Shown here: positions 15,471 to 30,742 of the stretch, one piece after another
Position numbering within the stretch: the stretch's first letter is position 1
How the letters are laid out: each line of letters begins with the position of its first letter
NCBI RefSeq assembly: GCF_035825295.1
Contig: NZ_JAYMGI010000002.1
Span: 5,323,501-5,387,500, forward strand
Length of the DNA: 64,000 bases
Direction of reading: 5' to 3'
Source of the DNA: Actinacidiphila sp. DG2A-62
Lineage (GTDB): Bacteria; Actinomycetota; Actinomycetes; Streptomycetales; Streptomycetaceae
The notes under the pieces: generated by a model
Database searches by the model: none
Told to the model about the DNA's origin: nothing
Seen by the model: the letters and a program-made list of their open reading frames with translations, nothing else
Made by a program: the position numbers and the translations under genes

Positions 15471-15537
15471 CTCGCGTACTGTGCTCCGCACAGGTCAGGG
15501 GATTCAGCGGCCGGGGGGCCGGGGCGGGGGGACGTAC

Positions 15538-16410
15538 GTGCGTACACGCGTGCTCGCGGTGGGGATCACGCTCGCGGCGGCGATCACCGGGGTGTCCGGC
15601 TGCGGCGGGGACGAGGATGGCACGCATGCCGCTGCCACGCCGAAGTCCGTGCGCTGGTCGGCCGCCCCGCCGCCGGCCACCACCGCCGATCCGCGGCTGG
15701 GTGCGACGATGAAGCGGCTGTCCACGTGGAGCGACGGCAAGCGCTCCGCGGTCGCCACCATGGTCATGACCACCGGCGGCCGGGACCTGCGGTTCGACGG
15801 CGTATTCAGCTGGGGAGAGCACCCGGGCATGCAGGTGCAGGCACCGACCGCCCAGCTGGGCATCCAGAAGCTGAACTCCGCGGCCACGACGCAGATACGG
15901 ATGGTCGACGGCACGTACTACTACCGCGTCGACACCCGGCCGAGCGGGCCGCTGAAGGGCAAGCACTGGATGAAGGCGGCGCTCTCCGACCTGCCCGGCG
16001 GCACCGCCGCCCAGCCGGCCGACCCGGTGCTCCAGGACAACCCCACCGTCGGGCTGATGATGCTCGCCGACATCACGGGCGTGACCGACCTCGGGACCGA
16101 GAACCTCGACGGCACGGTGGGCACGCACTACCAGGGCACCGTCACCCGCGCCCGCCTGAGCGGAGACCGGCGGTTCGCGGGCGCGGCCGGGTCTCCCGGC
16201 GGCATCCTGGGCGGCGCCGACAGCGCGCAGCTGGACGTGTGGGCCGACAGCCACGGGAAGCCCTTGCGGTGGGTCGCGACCATGCAGGACCCGAAGCGGT
16301 CCGTCGCCGTCGACCTCTACAGCTTCGGGGGCCCGCGGACCGTGGCAGTGCCCGCGCCGGGGGACACCGTCGACGCGGCGGCGCTGGCACGCGGGCGGTC
16401 GGGTGCTTGA
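15538..16410 (+). CDS. Exported lipoprotein (LppX/LprAFG-like)
   Basis: 290 residues from GTG 15538, with GGGGGGA before it; the frame is open 57 bp further upstream without a better site. RTRVLAVGITLAAAITGVSGCGG is a lipoprotein signal with lipobox VSGC, so the protein should be lipid-anchored outside the membrane. The body (MKRLSTWSDGKRSAVATMVMTTGGRDLRFDGVFSWGE...MVDGTYYYRVD) fits the LppX/LprAFG-like fold that carries hydrophobic ligands in mycobacteria, though similarity is distant. A lipoprotein between rplA and rplJ is normal for Streptomyces. Confidence 0.8.
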   Translation: MRTRVLAVGITLAAAITGVSGCGGDEDGTHAAATPKSVRWSAAPPPATTADPRLGATMKRLSTWSDGKRSAVATMVMTTGGRDLRFDGVFSWGEHPGMQVQAPTAQLGIQKLNSAATTQIRMVDGTYYYRVDTRPSGPLKGKHWMKAALSDLPGGTAAQPADPVLQDNPTVGLMMLADITGVTDLGTENLDGTVGTHYQGTVTRARLSGDRRFAGAAGSPGGILGGADSAQLDVWADSHGKPLRWVATMQDPKRSVAVDLYSFGGPRTVAVPAPGDTVDAAALARGRSGA

Positions 16411-16464
16411 GGCCGGCGGGGCCGGGGCCGGGGCCGGCGTCGGACGGGCCGCGCCGGGGGCGAT

Positions 16465-16494
16465 TTGCTCCGTGGGGGGCCGGGCCCGTACTCT
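16465..16494 (+). promoter_or_regulatory. Candidate promoter of rplJ-rplL
   Basis: TTGCTC (16465-16470) and TACTCT (16489-16494) are 18 bp apart. Transcription would start near 16501, exactly where the conserved L10 leader begins, which supports the placement. Confidence 0.6.
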
Positions 16495-16500
16495 GAGCGG

Positions 16501-16600
16501 CGAAGCCAAAGACCGCAGGTTGTCGTCGTGCCCTGACGCCAGGGCGGGGCGGCCGAAGGTTCCGCTGGGAGCGGACGGCCCGCGCAGGTGACCGTGGAAG
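16501..16600 (+). ncRNA. L10-type ribosomal protein leader (rplJ mRNA autoregulatory leader)
   Basis: The 338 bp between the lipoprotein gene and rplJ has no gene. Its first part reads GAAGCCAAAGACCGC and goes on through paired G/C-rich arms, including GCGGCCGAAGGTTCCGC. This resembles the L10 leaders of actinobacteria, where L10(L12)4 binds the rplJ mRNA and represses it. The boundaries are approximate. A covariance-model scan would be decisive. Confidence 0.65.
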
Positions 16601-16748
16601 ATCTCCGGAAAGCGTCGGGCGCGCGTGAGCGTGCCGCGTGATCCGTCGAGTCCGCCCCGTGCGCCTGCGCCCGGGGCGTTCGTGTGTCCCGAGTCGAGTC
16701 CCCTTCACGCCGGGCGGTCCGCAATCACCCGGAAGGAGGCCGAGACTC

Positions 16749-17285
16749 ATGGCGAGGCCTGACAAGGCTGCCTCGGTTGCCGAGTTGACGGACCAGTTCC
16801 GCTCCTCGAACGCCGCTGTGCTGACCGAGTACCGCGGTCTCACCGTGGCGCAGCTCAAGACGCTGCGCCGTTCCCTCGGTGAGAACGCCACGTACGCCGT
16901 GGTGAAGAACACGCTGACCAAGATCGCGGCCAACGAGGCCGGGATCAGCACGCTCGACGACCTGTTCGCGGGTCCGTCGGCCGTCGCCTTCGTCACCGGT
17001 GACCCGGTCGAGGCGGCGAAGGGTCTGCGCGACTTCGCCAAGGAGAACCCCGCTCTCGTCATCAAGGGCGGTGTCCTTGACGGCAAGGCGCTGTCCGCCG
17101 ACGAGATCAAGAAGCTTGCGGACCTCGAGTCCCGCGAGGTTCTGCTCGCCAAGCTGGCGGGCGCCATGAAGGCCAAGCAGTCCCAGGCTGCCGCGGTCTT
17201 CCAGGCGCTCCCGTCGAAGTTCGTCCGCACCGCGGAGGCACTTCGGGCCGCACGGGCCGAGGCAGAGCAGGGCGGTGCCGAGTAA
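16749..17285 (+). CDS. rplJ: 50S ribosomal protein L10
   Basis: 178 residues from ATG 16749, preceded by GGAAGGAGG. Motifs are MARPDKAASVAELTDQFRSSNAAVLTEYRGLTVAQL, YAVVKNTLTKIAANEAG and the GPSAVAF strand. The alanine-rich C-terminal helix (ALRAARAEAEQ) is where L12 dimers dock. L10 anchors the L7/L12 stalk on L11 and 23S rRNA. The long leader with L10-leader features suggests autogenous control. rplL follows after 117 bp. Confidence 0.98.
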   Translation: MARPDKAASVAELTDQFRSSNAAVLTEYRGLTVAQLKTLRRSLGENATYAVVKNTLTKIAANEAGISTLDDLFAGPSAVAFVTGDPVEAAKGLRDFAKENPALVIKGGVLDGKALSADEIKKLADLESREVLLAKLAGAMKAKQSQAAAVFQALPSKFVRTAEALRAARAEAEQGGAE

Positions 17286-17402
17286 CTCGGCTCGCACCCT
17301 GACCGTCGCCCGCCCACCGCGGGCCCGGTCGCCGCGGGCCACACGTACGCCCGCCGATATGTACATCCGGCACCAGCCGATCGACACGGAAGGACCGCCA
17401 CC

Positions 17403-17792
17403 ATGGCGACCAAGCTCAGCACCGAGGAACTGCTCGCCCAGTTCGAGGAGCTCACCCTGATCGAGCTCTCCGAGTTCGTGAAGGCGTTCGAGGAGAAGTT
17501 CGACGTCACCGCCGCCGCGCCGGTCGCCGTCGCGGGCGTCGCGGGCCCGGGCGCCCCGGCCGCCGAGGCCGTCGAGGAGAAGGACGAGTTCGACGTCATC
17601 CTCACCGCCGCGGGCGACAAGAAGATCCAGGTCATCAAGGTCGTGCGCGAGCTGACCTCGCTGGGTCTGAAGGAGGCCAAGGACCTCGTGGACGGCGCCC
17701 CGAAGCCCGTCCTGGAGAAGGCCAACAAGGAGGCCGCGGACAAGGCGAAGGAGGCGCTCGAGGGCGCCGGCGCCTCGGTCGAGGTCAAGTGA
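17403..17792 (+). CDS. rplL: 50S ribosomal protein L7/L12
   Basis: 129 residues from ATG 17403 after GGAAGGA. The N-terminal dimer domain (KLSTEELLAQFEELTLIELSEFVKAFEEKFDV) joins through an Ala/Pro/Gly/Val hinge to the factor-binding C-terminal domain (EKDEFDVILTAAGDKKIQVIKVVRELTSLGLKEAKDLVDGAPKPV). Stalk dimers recruit and stimulate EF-Tu, EF-G, IF2 and RF3. The following terminator probably limits read-through into rpoB, giving more stalk protein than polymerase. Confidence 0.98.
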   Translation: MATKLSTEELLAQFEELTLIELSEFVKAFEEKFDVTAAAPVAVAGVAGPGAPAAEAVEEKDEFDVILTAAGDKKIQVIKVVRELTSLGLKEAKDLVDGAPKPVLEKANKEAADKAKEALEGAGASVEVK

Positions 17793-17816
17793 CACCAGCT
17801 CCACCCGTGCACCACG

Positions 17817-17862
17817 CGCCGCGGGGCGGTCACCCATCCGGGTGGCCGCCCCGCGGCGTTTT
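17817..17862 (+). terminator. Intrinsic terminator after rplL
   Basis: A perfect 13-bp stem, CGCCGCGGGGCGG (17817-17829) with its complement (17846-17858), is followed directly by TTTT. It lies 25 bp after the rplL stop. It probably acts as a partial terminator between the ribosomal and polymerase genes. Confidence 0.85.
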
Positions 17863-18290
17863 CGATCTCCACCGGCCTCGGGGCCTTGACGTATGCGACG
17901 CTTCGCGCAATTCTCAGGACGGCCGCCGCGCCGTTCAGGTGCAGCCCGCAGGCACTTCTTCGCCTGCGGATGCATGGATCGGCGGCGATGCGGGAATGCA
18001 TGGCTGTGCAGCGTGACGGATGCCGGTCCGGTTCCACTCCGAGGGGGAACCGGGTCGCGAGACGGGCGAGGGGGCGACGATTCGGTACTCCGAATCTCAG
18101 CTCTGGACATCAGTGGGCCAAGTGGCTACACTGACCCTTTGCGCTGCCTGTTAGCTGCTGCCTGGCCCGTCACCAGTGGCATGTCCCTATCCGAGCTTCC
18201 GGTCGTAAGCCCCCCATCAGGGCTTATGCCCCGGCTCAGGGGCAGACCGGCACGCGCGTAGTGAGTCCGAGCCCTCGGAAGGACCCCCTC
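17863..18290 (+). promoter_or_regulatory. rpoB promoter and long leader
   Basis: 428 bp without a gene. TGGACA (18104-18109) and TACACT (18127-18132) with 17-bp spacing form a good housekeeping promoter. It implies a leader of about 150 nt before the rpoB start. The ribosome site GGAAGGA is at 18277-18283. The leader contains small repeats (GGGCTTATG; CCCCGGCTCAGGGG) but no recognised riboswitch. Confidence 0.65.
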
Positions 18291-21776
<3,486 letters not shown>

Positions 21777-21889
21777 CGGGCCGGCCGCCCGGTTTCCGGT
21801 CCCCCGCGACCGCGGGCCGGGCGGCCTCTCCCAGGACCGTCCAGACCATGTTTGACATTCGACGACCCCGAAAGAGGGATTGACGACAA

Positions 21890-25789
<3,900 letters not shown>

Positions 25790-25811
25790 GGGTCGCCCTC
25801 CGGGCAGGTAG

Positions 25812-25873
25812 CACGAGAAAAACGGGCGGCGCCCCGGGTTCGCGAGAACCCGGGGCGCCGCCCGTTTTCTCGT
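25812..25873. terminator. Very long bidirectional terminator hairpin, rpoC versus tail cluster
   Basis: From CACGAGAAAA (25812) to TTTTCTCGTG (25873) the sequence folds on itself with about 28 pairs around a GCGA loop, broken by one extra A. The G/C core is flanked by A- and T-runs, so it works as an intrinsic terminator on both strands. It lies 23 bp after rpoC and 6 bp from the end of the opposing gene. Confidence 0.9.
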
Positions 25874-25878
25874 GGGGG

Positions 25879-26142
25879 TCAGCGGGAGGCCAGTTCGAGG
25901 GCCGTGACGACCACCGTCGCCAGGGCGGCCAGGGCTCCGATGCTGGCCAGCGGCCAGCGGGCGCGTTCCAGGGAGTCCAGTCGGCTCTCGTGGTCGGCGA
26001 GCTGGCGGTCGGTCTGGTCGCTGCGCTGGACGAGCAGGGCCAGCGCCCCGTCGACCCGGGCGAAGCCGGCCTCCACGGTGCCGCGCAGCCGCTCCAGCTC
26101 CAGTGCGACGGCGGCCGGGTCGGACAGGCTCGGCTCGCTCAT
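25879..26142 (-). CDS. XhlA-like membrane-anchored coiled-coil protein (lysis cassette)
   Basis: 87 residues from ATG 26142, overlapping the holin stop by 4 bp (ATGA). A heptad-like N-terminal part (LELERLRGTVEAGFARVDGALALLVQRSDQTDRQLADHESRLDSLE) precedes one C-terminal membrane span (WPLASIGALAALATVVVTALEL). This layout matches hemolysin XhlA-type proteins that accompany phage holins and endolysins. It is the last gene of the minus-strand tail and lysis operon. Confidence 0.65.
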   Translation of the reverse strand: MSEPSLSDPAAVALELERLRGTVEAGFARVDGALALLVQRSDQTDRQLADHESRLDSLERARWPLASIGALAALATVVVTALELASR

Positions 26143-26393
26143 GCACCACCGTCTTCCGGGACGTCGGTGCGCAGCCAGGGCGGCAGCGCGGCCTGCACCG
26201 CGGGCAGCGCCATCAGCCGGCTGAGGGCGCCGGCCACGGCGACCGCGCCGGCCGCCCACGGCAGCGTCGCGGTCAGGCCCGCGGAGTCGAGCACCGGCGG
26301 CAGCAGCACGCACAGGCCGACCAGGCTCTGCACGGCGGTGCGCAGGGCGCGCCTGGCGGCATCGGACAGGGCGGCATCCGGTGTGTCGGGCAT
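26139..26393 (-). CDS. Holin-like membrane protein
   Basis: 84 residues from ATG 26393 with AGAGAGGTG upstream. Two hydrophobic spans (about residues 16-38 and 43-65: AVQSLVGLCVLLPPVLDSAG; LPWAAGAVAVAGALSRLMAL) and a charged C-terminus fit a small phage holin that lets the endolysin reach the wall. The family is not identified by motif. The call rests on size, topology and position between the amidase and the XhlA-like gene. Confidence 0.65.
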   Translation of the reverse strand: MPDTPDAALSDAARRALRTAVQSLVGLCVLLPPVLDSAGLTATLPWAAGAVAVAGALSRLMALPAVQAALPPWLRTDVPEDGGA

Positions 26394-26451
26394 GGTGGGT
26401 GCACCTCTCTTCCTCGCGTCTTCCTCGCGTCTTCCTCGCGCGGGCGCGCGG

Positions 26452-27366
26452 TCAGCCGGTGTAAGGGACGTTCAGGGCCGCCCAGGAGGCCGCGCCGGGC
26501 CAGCCGTCCGCATCCGCGCCGGTGTACCCGAGCTTGCGCTGCCAGCGGGCGTAGCTCTCCCGGTCGGCCTCGGTCCACTGCGGTCCCGGCCCCTGCCGGT
26601 ACGCCGAGCAGCCTTCGGCGACCAGCCGCCTGCCCATCGCGGTGACCACCGGGGAGTGCGGCCGCGCGTGGAACCAGGCGGCGCCCGGGAAGGGCTGGTG
26701 GACCGGGTGCGCCGGCGGGTTCGGCGCGGACGGGGCCGACGCCGAGGGGCCGGAGGCCGGGTTCGAGGGGGACTGGCGCAGCCGGACCGCGATCTTGGCG
26801 CGGAGGCTGTCCATGGTGAAGCCGACCGGGTCGATCTTCGCGCTGGTCCACTCCTTGTGGCCGATCACCGAGGGCGCGTGCCAGCCGTGCGCGCGGCAGA
26901 TCGCGGCCGACACCCGGACCATCGCGTCGAGTTGGGCGGCCGGCCAGGGGTCGCGCCCGTCGCCCATGTTGACGCACTCGAAGCCGTAGAAGCGGGTGTT
27001 GCCGTCGGCGGTGCGCTGCCGGGGCGGCGGCAGCGGAGAGCGCTCGGCGACGACCGCGGCCAGCACGTCGGGGTCGCCGGCGCCCGCGTGGTTGGCGCGG
27101 CCGTTGCCGACCAGGTGCACCGAGCCGTCCTTGGCGATCACGCCGTGGCACAGCGGTCCCGGCAGGTCGGAGCGGCCGTCGTAGCACAGGGCGACCGAGG
27201 CGTCGGTGCCGGTGGTGACGGTGTGGTGGATCACCACGCCGTTCACCGGCCCCCAGGCGCCCTTGCTGTTGCGGTTGTGGGTGCGCCAGCCCTCGTGTTC
27301 GACGACGGTGACGCCCTCGGCCCGCAGCGCGGACACGAGGGCGTCGGCGGACAGGGGGTTCGCCAT
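26452..27366 (-). CDS. N-acetylmuramoyl-L-alanine amidase (endolysin) with C-terminal wall-binding domain
   Basis: 304 residues from ATG 27366 (MANPLSADALV) with GGAGGA upstream. The amidase_2 domain shows NGVVIHHTVTTG with a zinc His, NHAGAGDPDV, FYGFECVNMGDG, and VIGHKEWTSAKIDP with further zinc-site residues. A Ser/Ala/Pro-rich linker (about 203-225) follows. The C-terminal ~75 residues (YRQGPGPQWTEADRESYARWQRKLGYTGADADGWPG) look like a peptidoglycan-binding repeat common in actinophage lysins. It would cut the bond between MurNAc and L-Ala for release of particles. Confidence 0.88.
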   Translation of the reverse strand: MANPLSADALVSALRAEGVTVVEHEGWRTHNRNSKGAWGPVNGVVIHHTVTTGTDASVALCYDGRSDLPGPLCHGVIAKDGSVHLVGNGRANHAGAGDPDVLAAVVAERSPLPPPRQRTADGNTRFYGFECVNMGDGRDPWPAAQLDAMVRVSAAICRAHGWHAPSVIGHKEWTSAKIDPVGFTMDSLRAKIAVRLRQSPSNPASGPSASAPSAPNPPAHPVHQPFPGAAWFHARPHSPVVTAMGRRLVAEGCSAYRQGPGPQWTEADRESYARWQRKLGYTGADADGWPGAASWAALNVPYTG

Positions 27367-27414
27367 GGTCCTCCCCAATCGTGGCAGGTGGAACGGGGGG
27401 TCGAAGGGGTACGG

Positions 27415-27801
27415 TCAGCCGCCGGAGGGGTCGGTGTCCTGCGGGGGCGCCCACTGCGCGCACAGCGCGGTGTAGCGGTCGGCGCGGTCCCGGAAGTCGG
27501 CGACGGCCTTGGCGACCGCGGCGGGCACCGAGGTCTGGTCCGGCGGGACCGGGTCGGTGCCGGCGGGGTTGACGATCACGTCGCCGAAGCCCTGGAGCAC
27601 GGCGTCGCCGGTGCCGTACTCGCGGATCTGCGCGCTGACGTAGACCGCCGGGTACTGGCCGGTGATCGGGTCGGGTGCGAGCGGGCTGCCGAGCGTCTGG
27701 TCGTAGACGCGGATCACCACGGTGTGGCCGGAGTCGGTGACGGTCGCGCGGCCGTAGTAGTCCAGGGCGACGCCCCAGGGCTGCGCCGGGTCGATGTCCA
27801 T
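27415..27801 (-). CDS. Hypothetical phage-tail cluster protein
   Basis: 128 residues from ATG 27801 with GAAGGA upstream. It reads MDIDPAQPWGVALDYYGRATVTDSGHTVVIRVYDQ, rich in beta strand and aromatic residues. The C-terminal helix ends QWAPPQDTDPSGG. I do not recognise a family. Its place between the baseplate-type genes and the endolysin suggests a small structural or accessory protein of the tail tip. The 131 bp upstream are G-rich repeats (GGGGGCGGGGGCAGAGCG). Confidence 0.6.
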   Translation of the reverse strand: MDIDPAQPWGVALDYYGRATVTDSGHTVVIRVYDQTLGSPLAPDPITGQYPAVYVSAQIREYGTGDAVLQGFGDVIVNPAGTDPVPPDQTSVPAAVAKAVADFRDRADRYTALCAQWAPPQDTDPSGG

Positions 27802-27932
27802 GCGGGGTCCTTCGCGGGAGGTAGCGGTGAGGGGGAGCCGGGAGGGGGCCGGGGAAGAGACGGAAGGGGGCGGGGGCAGAGCGGGGGCGGGGGCAGAGCG
27901 GGGGCGGGGCGAGGGCAGAGCGCGGCCGCGGG

Positions 27933-28484
27933 TCAGCTCTGCGCGCCGTGCGCCATCAGCGGCTGCGCGTACACCGTGCCGCTCGCGCTGGTGACCTTCG
28001 CCTGCAGCTCGACGGTGATCTTCTTGCCGAACAGCGAGGGGAAGTCCGCCTTCGGGCAGACCGGGGCCATCACGTCGAGCAGCGCGCCGGCCGACACGAC
28101 GTCGCCGAACGGCTTGCCGTCGACCAGCACCTGGACCTGCCCGGTGGCCCCGGCGGAGACCGCGGTCTGCACCACGATGTGCATCTGCGGCTGCCACACG
28201 ACGTTGTAGGAGGAGGCGATCGGGGTCCAGCCGGTCGCGCTGGTCTGCGGCCAGTGCGCCTGCGTCAGGTCGGCCGGCGGCGTCATGGCCAGCCACGGCC
28301 GGCCCAGGCCGCCGGTCGACGCGTCGTCGGCGATGATCAGCTCGCCGTTGACGTCGTAGATCCGGATCGCCGAGCCGCCGACGCGGATGAGCGCCGGGCG
28401 GGTGTTGACCGCCGTGGACAGTTGCTTGATGCGGCGTTCCATCGCGGTGATCCGGTCGATGATGTCCTCGGGCAGCTGGGCCAT
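27933..28484 (-). CDS. Hypothetical tail-tip/baseplate-associated protein
   Basis: 183 residues from ATG 28484, which shares one base with the preceding stop (TGATG), so it is translationally coupled. A short coiled N-terminus (PEDIIDRITAMERRIKQLSTAVN) precedes a beta-rich body (ALIRVGGSAIRIYDVNGELIIADDASTGGLG...VVWQPQMHIVVQTAVSAGATGQVQVLVDG). That resembles phage structural proteins with an N-terminal trimerising helix. No family is assigned. Confidence 0.65.
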   Translation of the reverse strand: MAQLPEDIIDRITAMERRIKQLSTAVNTRPALIRVGGSAIRIYDVNGELIIADDASTGGLGRPWLAMTPPADLTQAHWPQTSATGWTPIASSYNVVWQPQMHIVVQTAVSAGATGQVQVLVDGKPFGDVVSAGALLDVMAPVCPKADFPSLFGKKITVELQAKVTSASGTVYAQPLMAHGAQS

Positions 28485-29602
28485 CAGACGGCCTCCTCCA
28501 GATAGAGGTCGGCGGTGTCGGGGCGCCCGCGCTGCGGCGGGGTCACCTTGACGCCGATGATCCGGTAGCGCGCGTCGAGCCCCTCGGCCCACCACGCGTC
28601 GTGGATGCGCAGCCGCACGGTCCGGCCCAGCAGCGTCGGCGGCACCAGGTCGTCCAGCCGGATGGTGATCTCCGGGATCACCACCGCGCCGCGGGAGGCG
28701 GCGAGTTCGGCGGTGGCCAGCGAGTTCAGCGTCGGCACGTCGGTGACCGTGTTGTAGTCCGCGGTCAGGTCCACCCGCGGGTAGCCGGCCGAGATCAGGT
28801 CCTCGGCGACCTGCACGTCCGAGACCAGCGGCCGGGACTCCTCGGCCTGGTCGTCGTTGACCGACGCGCCGCGGGCCCTAGCGGTGGTGCCGCCGCGGGT
28901 GGCGTCGGCGGGGAAGGAGTAGGCGAGGATCGAACCCGGCATGTCCAGCACCAGGTCGGTGCTGCCGGTGGTGATCCGCGGGCTGCCCAGCCGCAGCCGC
29001 CGCACCCGCCGGGCGCTGACCGGGTCCCGGTAGACGGTGATCTGGTGCTCGAAGCCGTCGTCCAGCGCGGCGAGCTGGGTGATCGCGTCGTAGAAGACGG
29101 TCTCGTCGCCGTCGCGGTAGGCGACCTCGCGGGTGACGCCGGAGGTCTCGTCGCCGAAGGTGACGCCGATGTCGCCGCCCTCGTCGTGCTGCAGCGAGGC
29201 CCACAGCCCGCGCACGATGTCCAGCTGGTCGGCGCTGTGGGCGCCGGTCCAGTCCAGCGCGGTGCGGATGATGCGGCGGTTGGCGTAGGAGTCGAAGGTC
29301 GCCGCCTGGATCTCCAGGGTCAGCACGCCCCGGTCGGTGCTGGCCAGCGTGCTGGTCCAGACGATGCCGCCCCACCACAGGTCGCCGCCGCGCTCCAGGT
29401 ACACCGAGGTGCGGCCCTCGTGGACCTGCCGGGCGCGGGCCGCGAGCGCCTCGTCCGGCAGCGGCACGGTCCCGGTGAGCGAGCCGGGCTTGCCGATGTA
29501 GTCGTCCAGCGTGACGTCGCGCAGCGGCAGGATGTCGAAGACGGTGTCGCTGCGCAGGTCGCAGAAGATCGCCCGGTACGGGGTGGTGGCCGCGGTGGTC
29601 AT
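28484..29602 (-). CDS. Phage tail protein, Gp37-like (ReqiPepy6 type)
   Basis: 372 residues from ATG 29602, overlapping the upstream stop by 4 bp. Motifs recalling the actinophage Gp37-like tail-tip family are YRAIFCDLRSDTVFDILPLRDVTLDDYIGKPGSLTGTVPLP, VYLERGGDLWWGGIVW, and the ending RYRIIGVKVTPPQRGRPDTADLYLEEAV. In siphophages this family sits at the tail tip, where it takes part in adsorption or in the base of the tube. Naming is by pattern and context. Confidence 0.72.
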   Translation of the reverse strand: MTTAATTPYRAIFCDLRSDTVFDILPLRDVTLDDYIGKPGSLTGTVPLPDEALAARARQVHEGRTSVYLERGGDLWWGGIVWTSTLASTDRGVLTLEIQAATFDSYANRRIIRTALDWTGAHSADQLDIVRGLWASLQHDEGGDIGVTFGDETSGVTREVAYRDGDETVFYDAITQLAALDDGFEHQITVYRDPVSARRVRRLRLGSPRITTGSTDLVLDMPGSILAYSFPADATRGGTTARARGASVNDDQAEESRPLVSDVQVAEDLISAGYPRVDLTADYNTVTDVPTLNSLATAELAASRGAVVIPEITIRLDDLVPPTLLGRTVRLRIHDAWWAEGLDARYRIIGVKVTPPQRGRPDTADLYLEEAV

Positions 29603-30710
29603 ACCGCCGCCTCGTAGGTTCCGCTGCCGCTCAGGGAGTGGCCGGCCGCCCACACCCACGGGCTGACCGAGTCGGTGAGCCCGGTCACCGGCGCGGTCAC
29701 GCCGGGCATCGTCGCGCTGATCTCCAGCTCGAACTGCGTGGTGGACGCGCAGCGCAGCCGCGCCACCGCCCGCTGCTTGACGTCGTTCGGGTACAGCTCG
29801 GCGAAGCCCATGCACGCCGGCACGCCGGCGGCCGGGACGGGCAGCGAGAACAGCCAGTTGTCCGAGGTGCCGGCGCCGGTGCCGAAGGCGGTCGTGGTGC
29901 CGAAGCCGATCTGGAAGGTGAAGTGCACGGTGGGGCCGTGCTGGACGTACCGGCAGGTGAGCGAGGCGTTGCCGAACGACGGCAGGTGCAGTCCCGAGGA
30001 GGTGGTCCACACCGGGGTCCAGTTGCGCCACACCGGGTCGGGGTAGGCGGGATAGCGGGCCCAGGCGTGGCCGTTCCAGCGCTCCAGGTGGCCGGTGGCC
30101 GAGGACTCGGCGACGTCGCGGAACTGGCCGGGGTAGGCGCCCGGCGCGGTGTCGGTGGACACCGGCAGGATGCCGCCGGCGGCGACCGTGGCGTTGCGCA
30201 CGCCGGTGAGCGCGGTGGCCCACTGGATGCCGTTGCTGGCGCTCGCGTTGACCGGGACCTGCACCTGGTACAGCGCGATGGCCTGGGCGGGCACGGCCGG
30301 CGCCGCGGGGGTGGCGGCCGGCGTGCCCTTGATGATCTCCACGGTCGCCTCGTTGCGGCCCGAGGCGTCGAACTGGTCGTCGTAGACCCGCAGGACGACG
30401 AGGTCGATCCGGCCGTACTGGGCGTCGCCGTCGTCGAAGGACAGCGTCAGGTTCTCGGTGAGCGAGACGGCGTAGGCGCCCTGGGCGTCCAGGCCCTGGA
30501 CCACCGCGCGCCCGGGGTAGACCTGCGCGGTCATCGCGGTGACCCCGACCACGGTGAAGCCGGAGATCCGGGAGGTCCCGTCGGCGGAGCCGGGCACCAC
30601 GCCGGAGCGGGTGGCCATCGCCGAGGTGGGGGTGAAGGTGCCGGTCGGCGACACGCGGGTGTCCTGCGGCTCTGGCCGTTGTCGAGCAGCCAGGCGGAGT
30701 GGAGGGGCAT
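29599..30710 (-). pseudogene. Tail-fibre-like protein, second copy, with a 1-nt deletion near its 5' end
   Basis: The N-terminus starts at ATG 30710 (MPLHSAWLLDNGQSR, AAAGGA upstream) in one frame and continues from DTRVSPTGTFTPTSAM in another. The paralogue upstream reads ...SREDTRL at the same place, so one G is missing at about 30665-30666. Restored, the product is 370 residues and aligns along its length with the first copy: GVVPGSADGTSRISGF, MTAQVYPGRAVVQGLDAQGAYAVSL, RIDLVVLRVYDDQFD, a QFRDV...LERWNGHAWARYP motif, then a different C-terminal domain. Either a true loss of function or a base-call error. Confidence 0.75.
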
Positions 30711-30742
30711 GGTGGGAGTCCTTTGCGGGGCGGGATGGTCGG

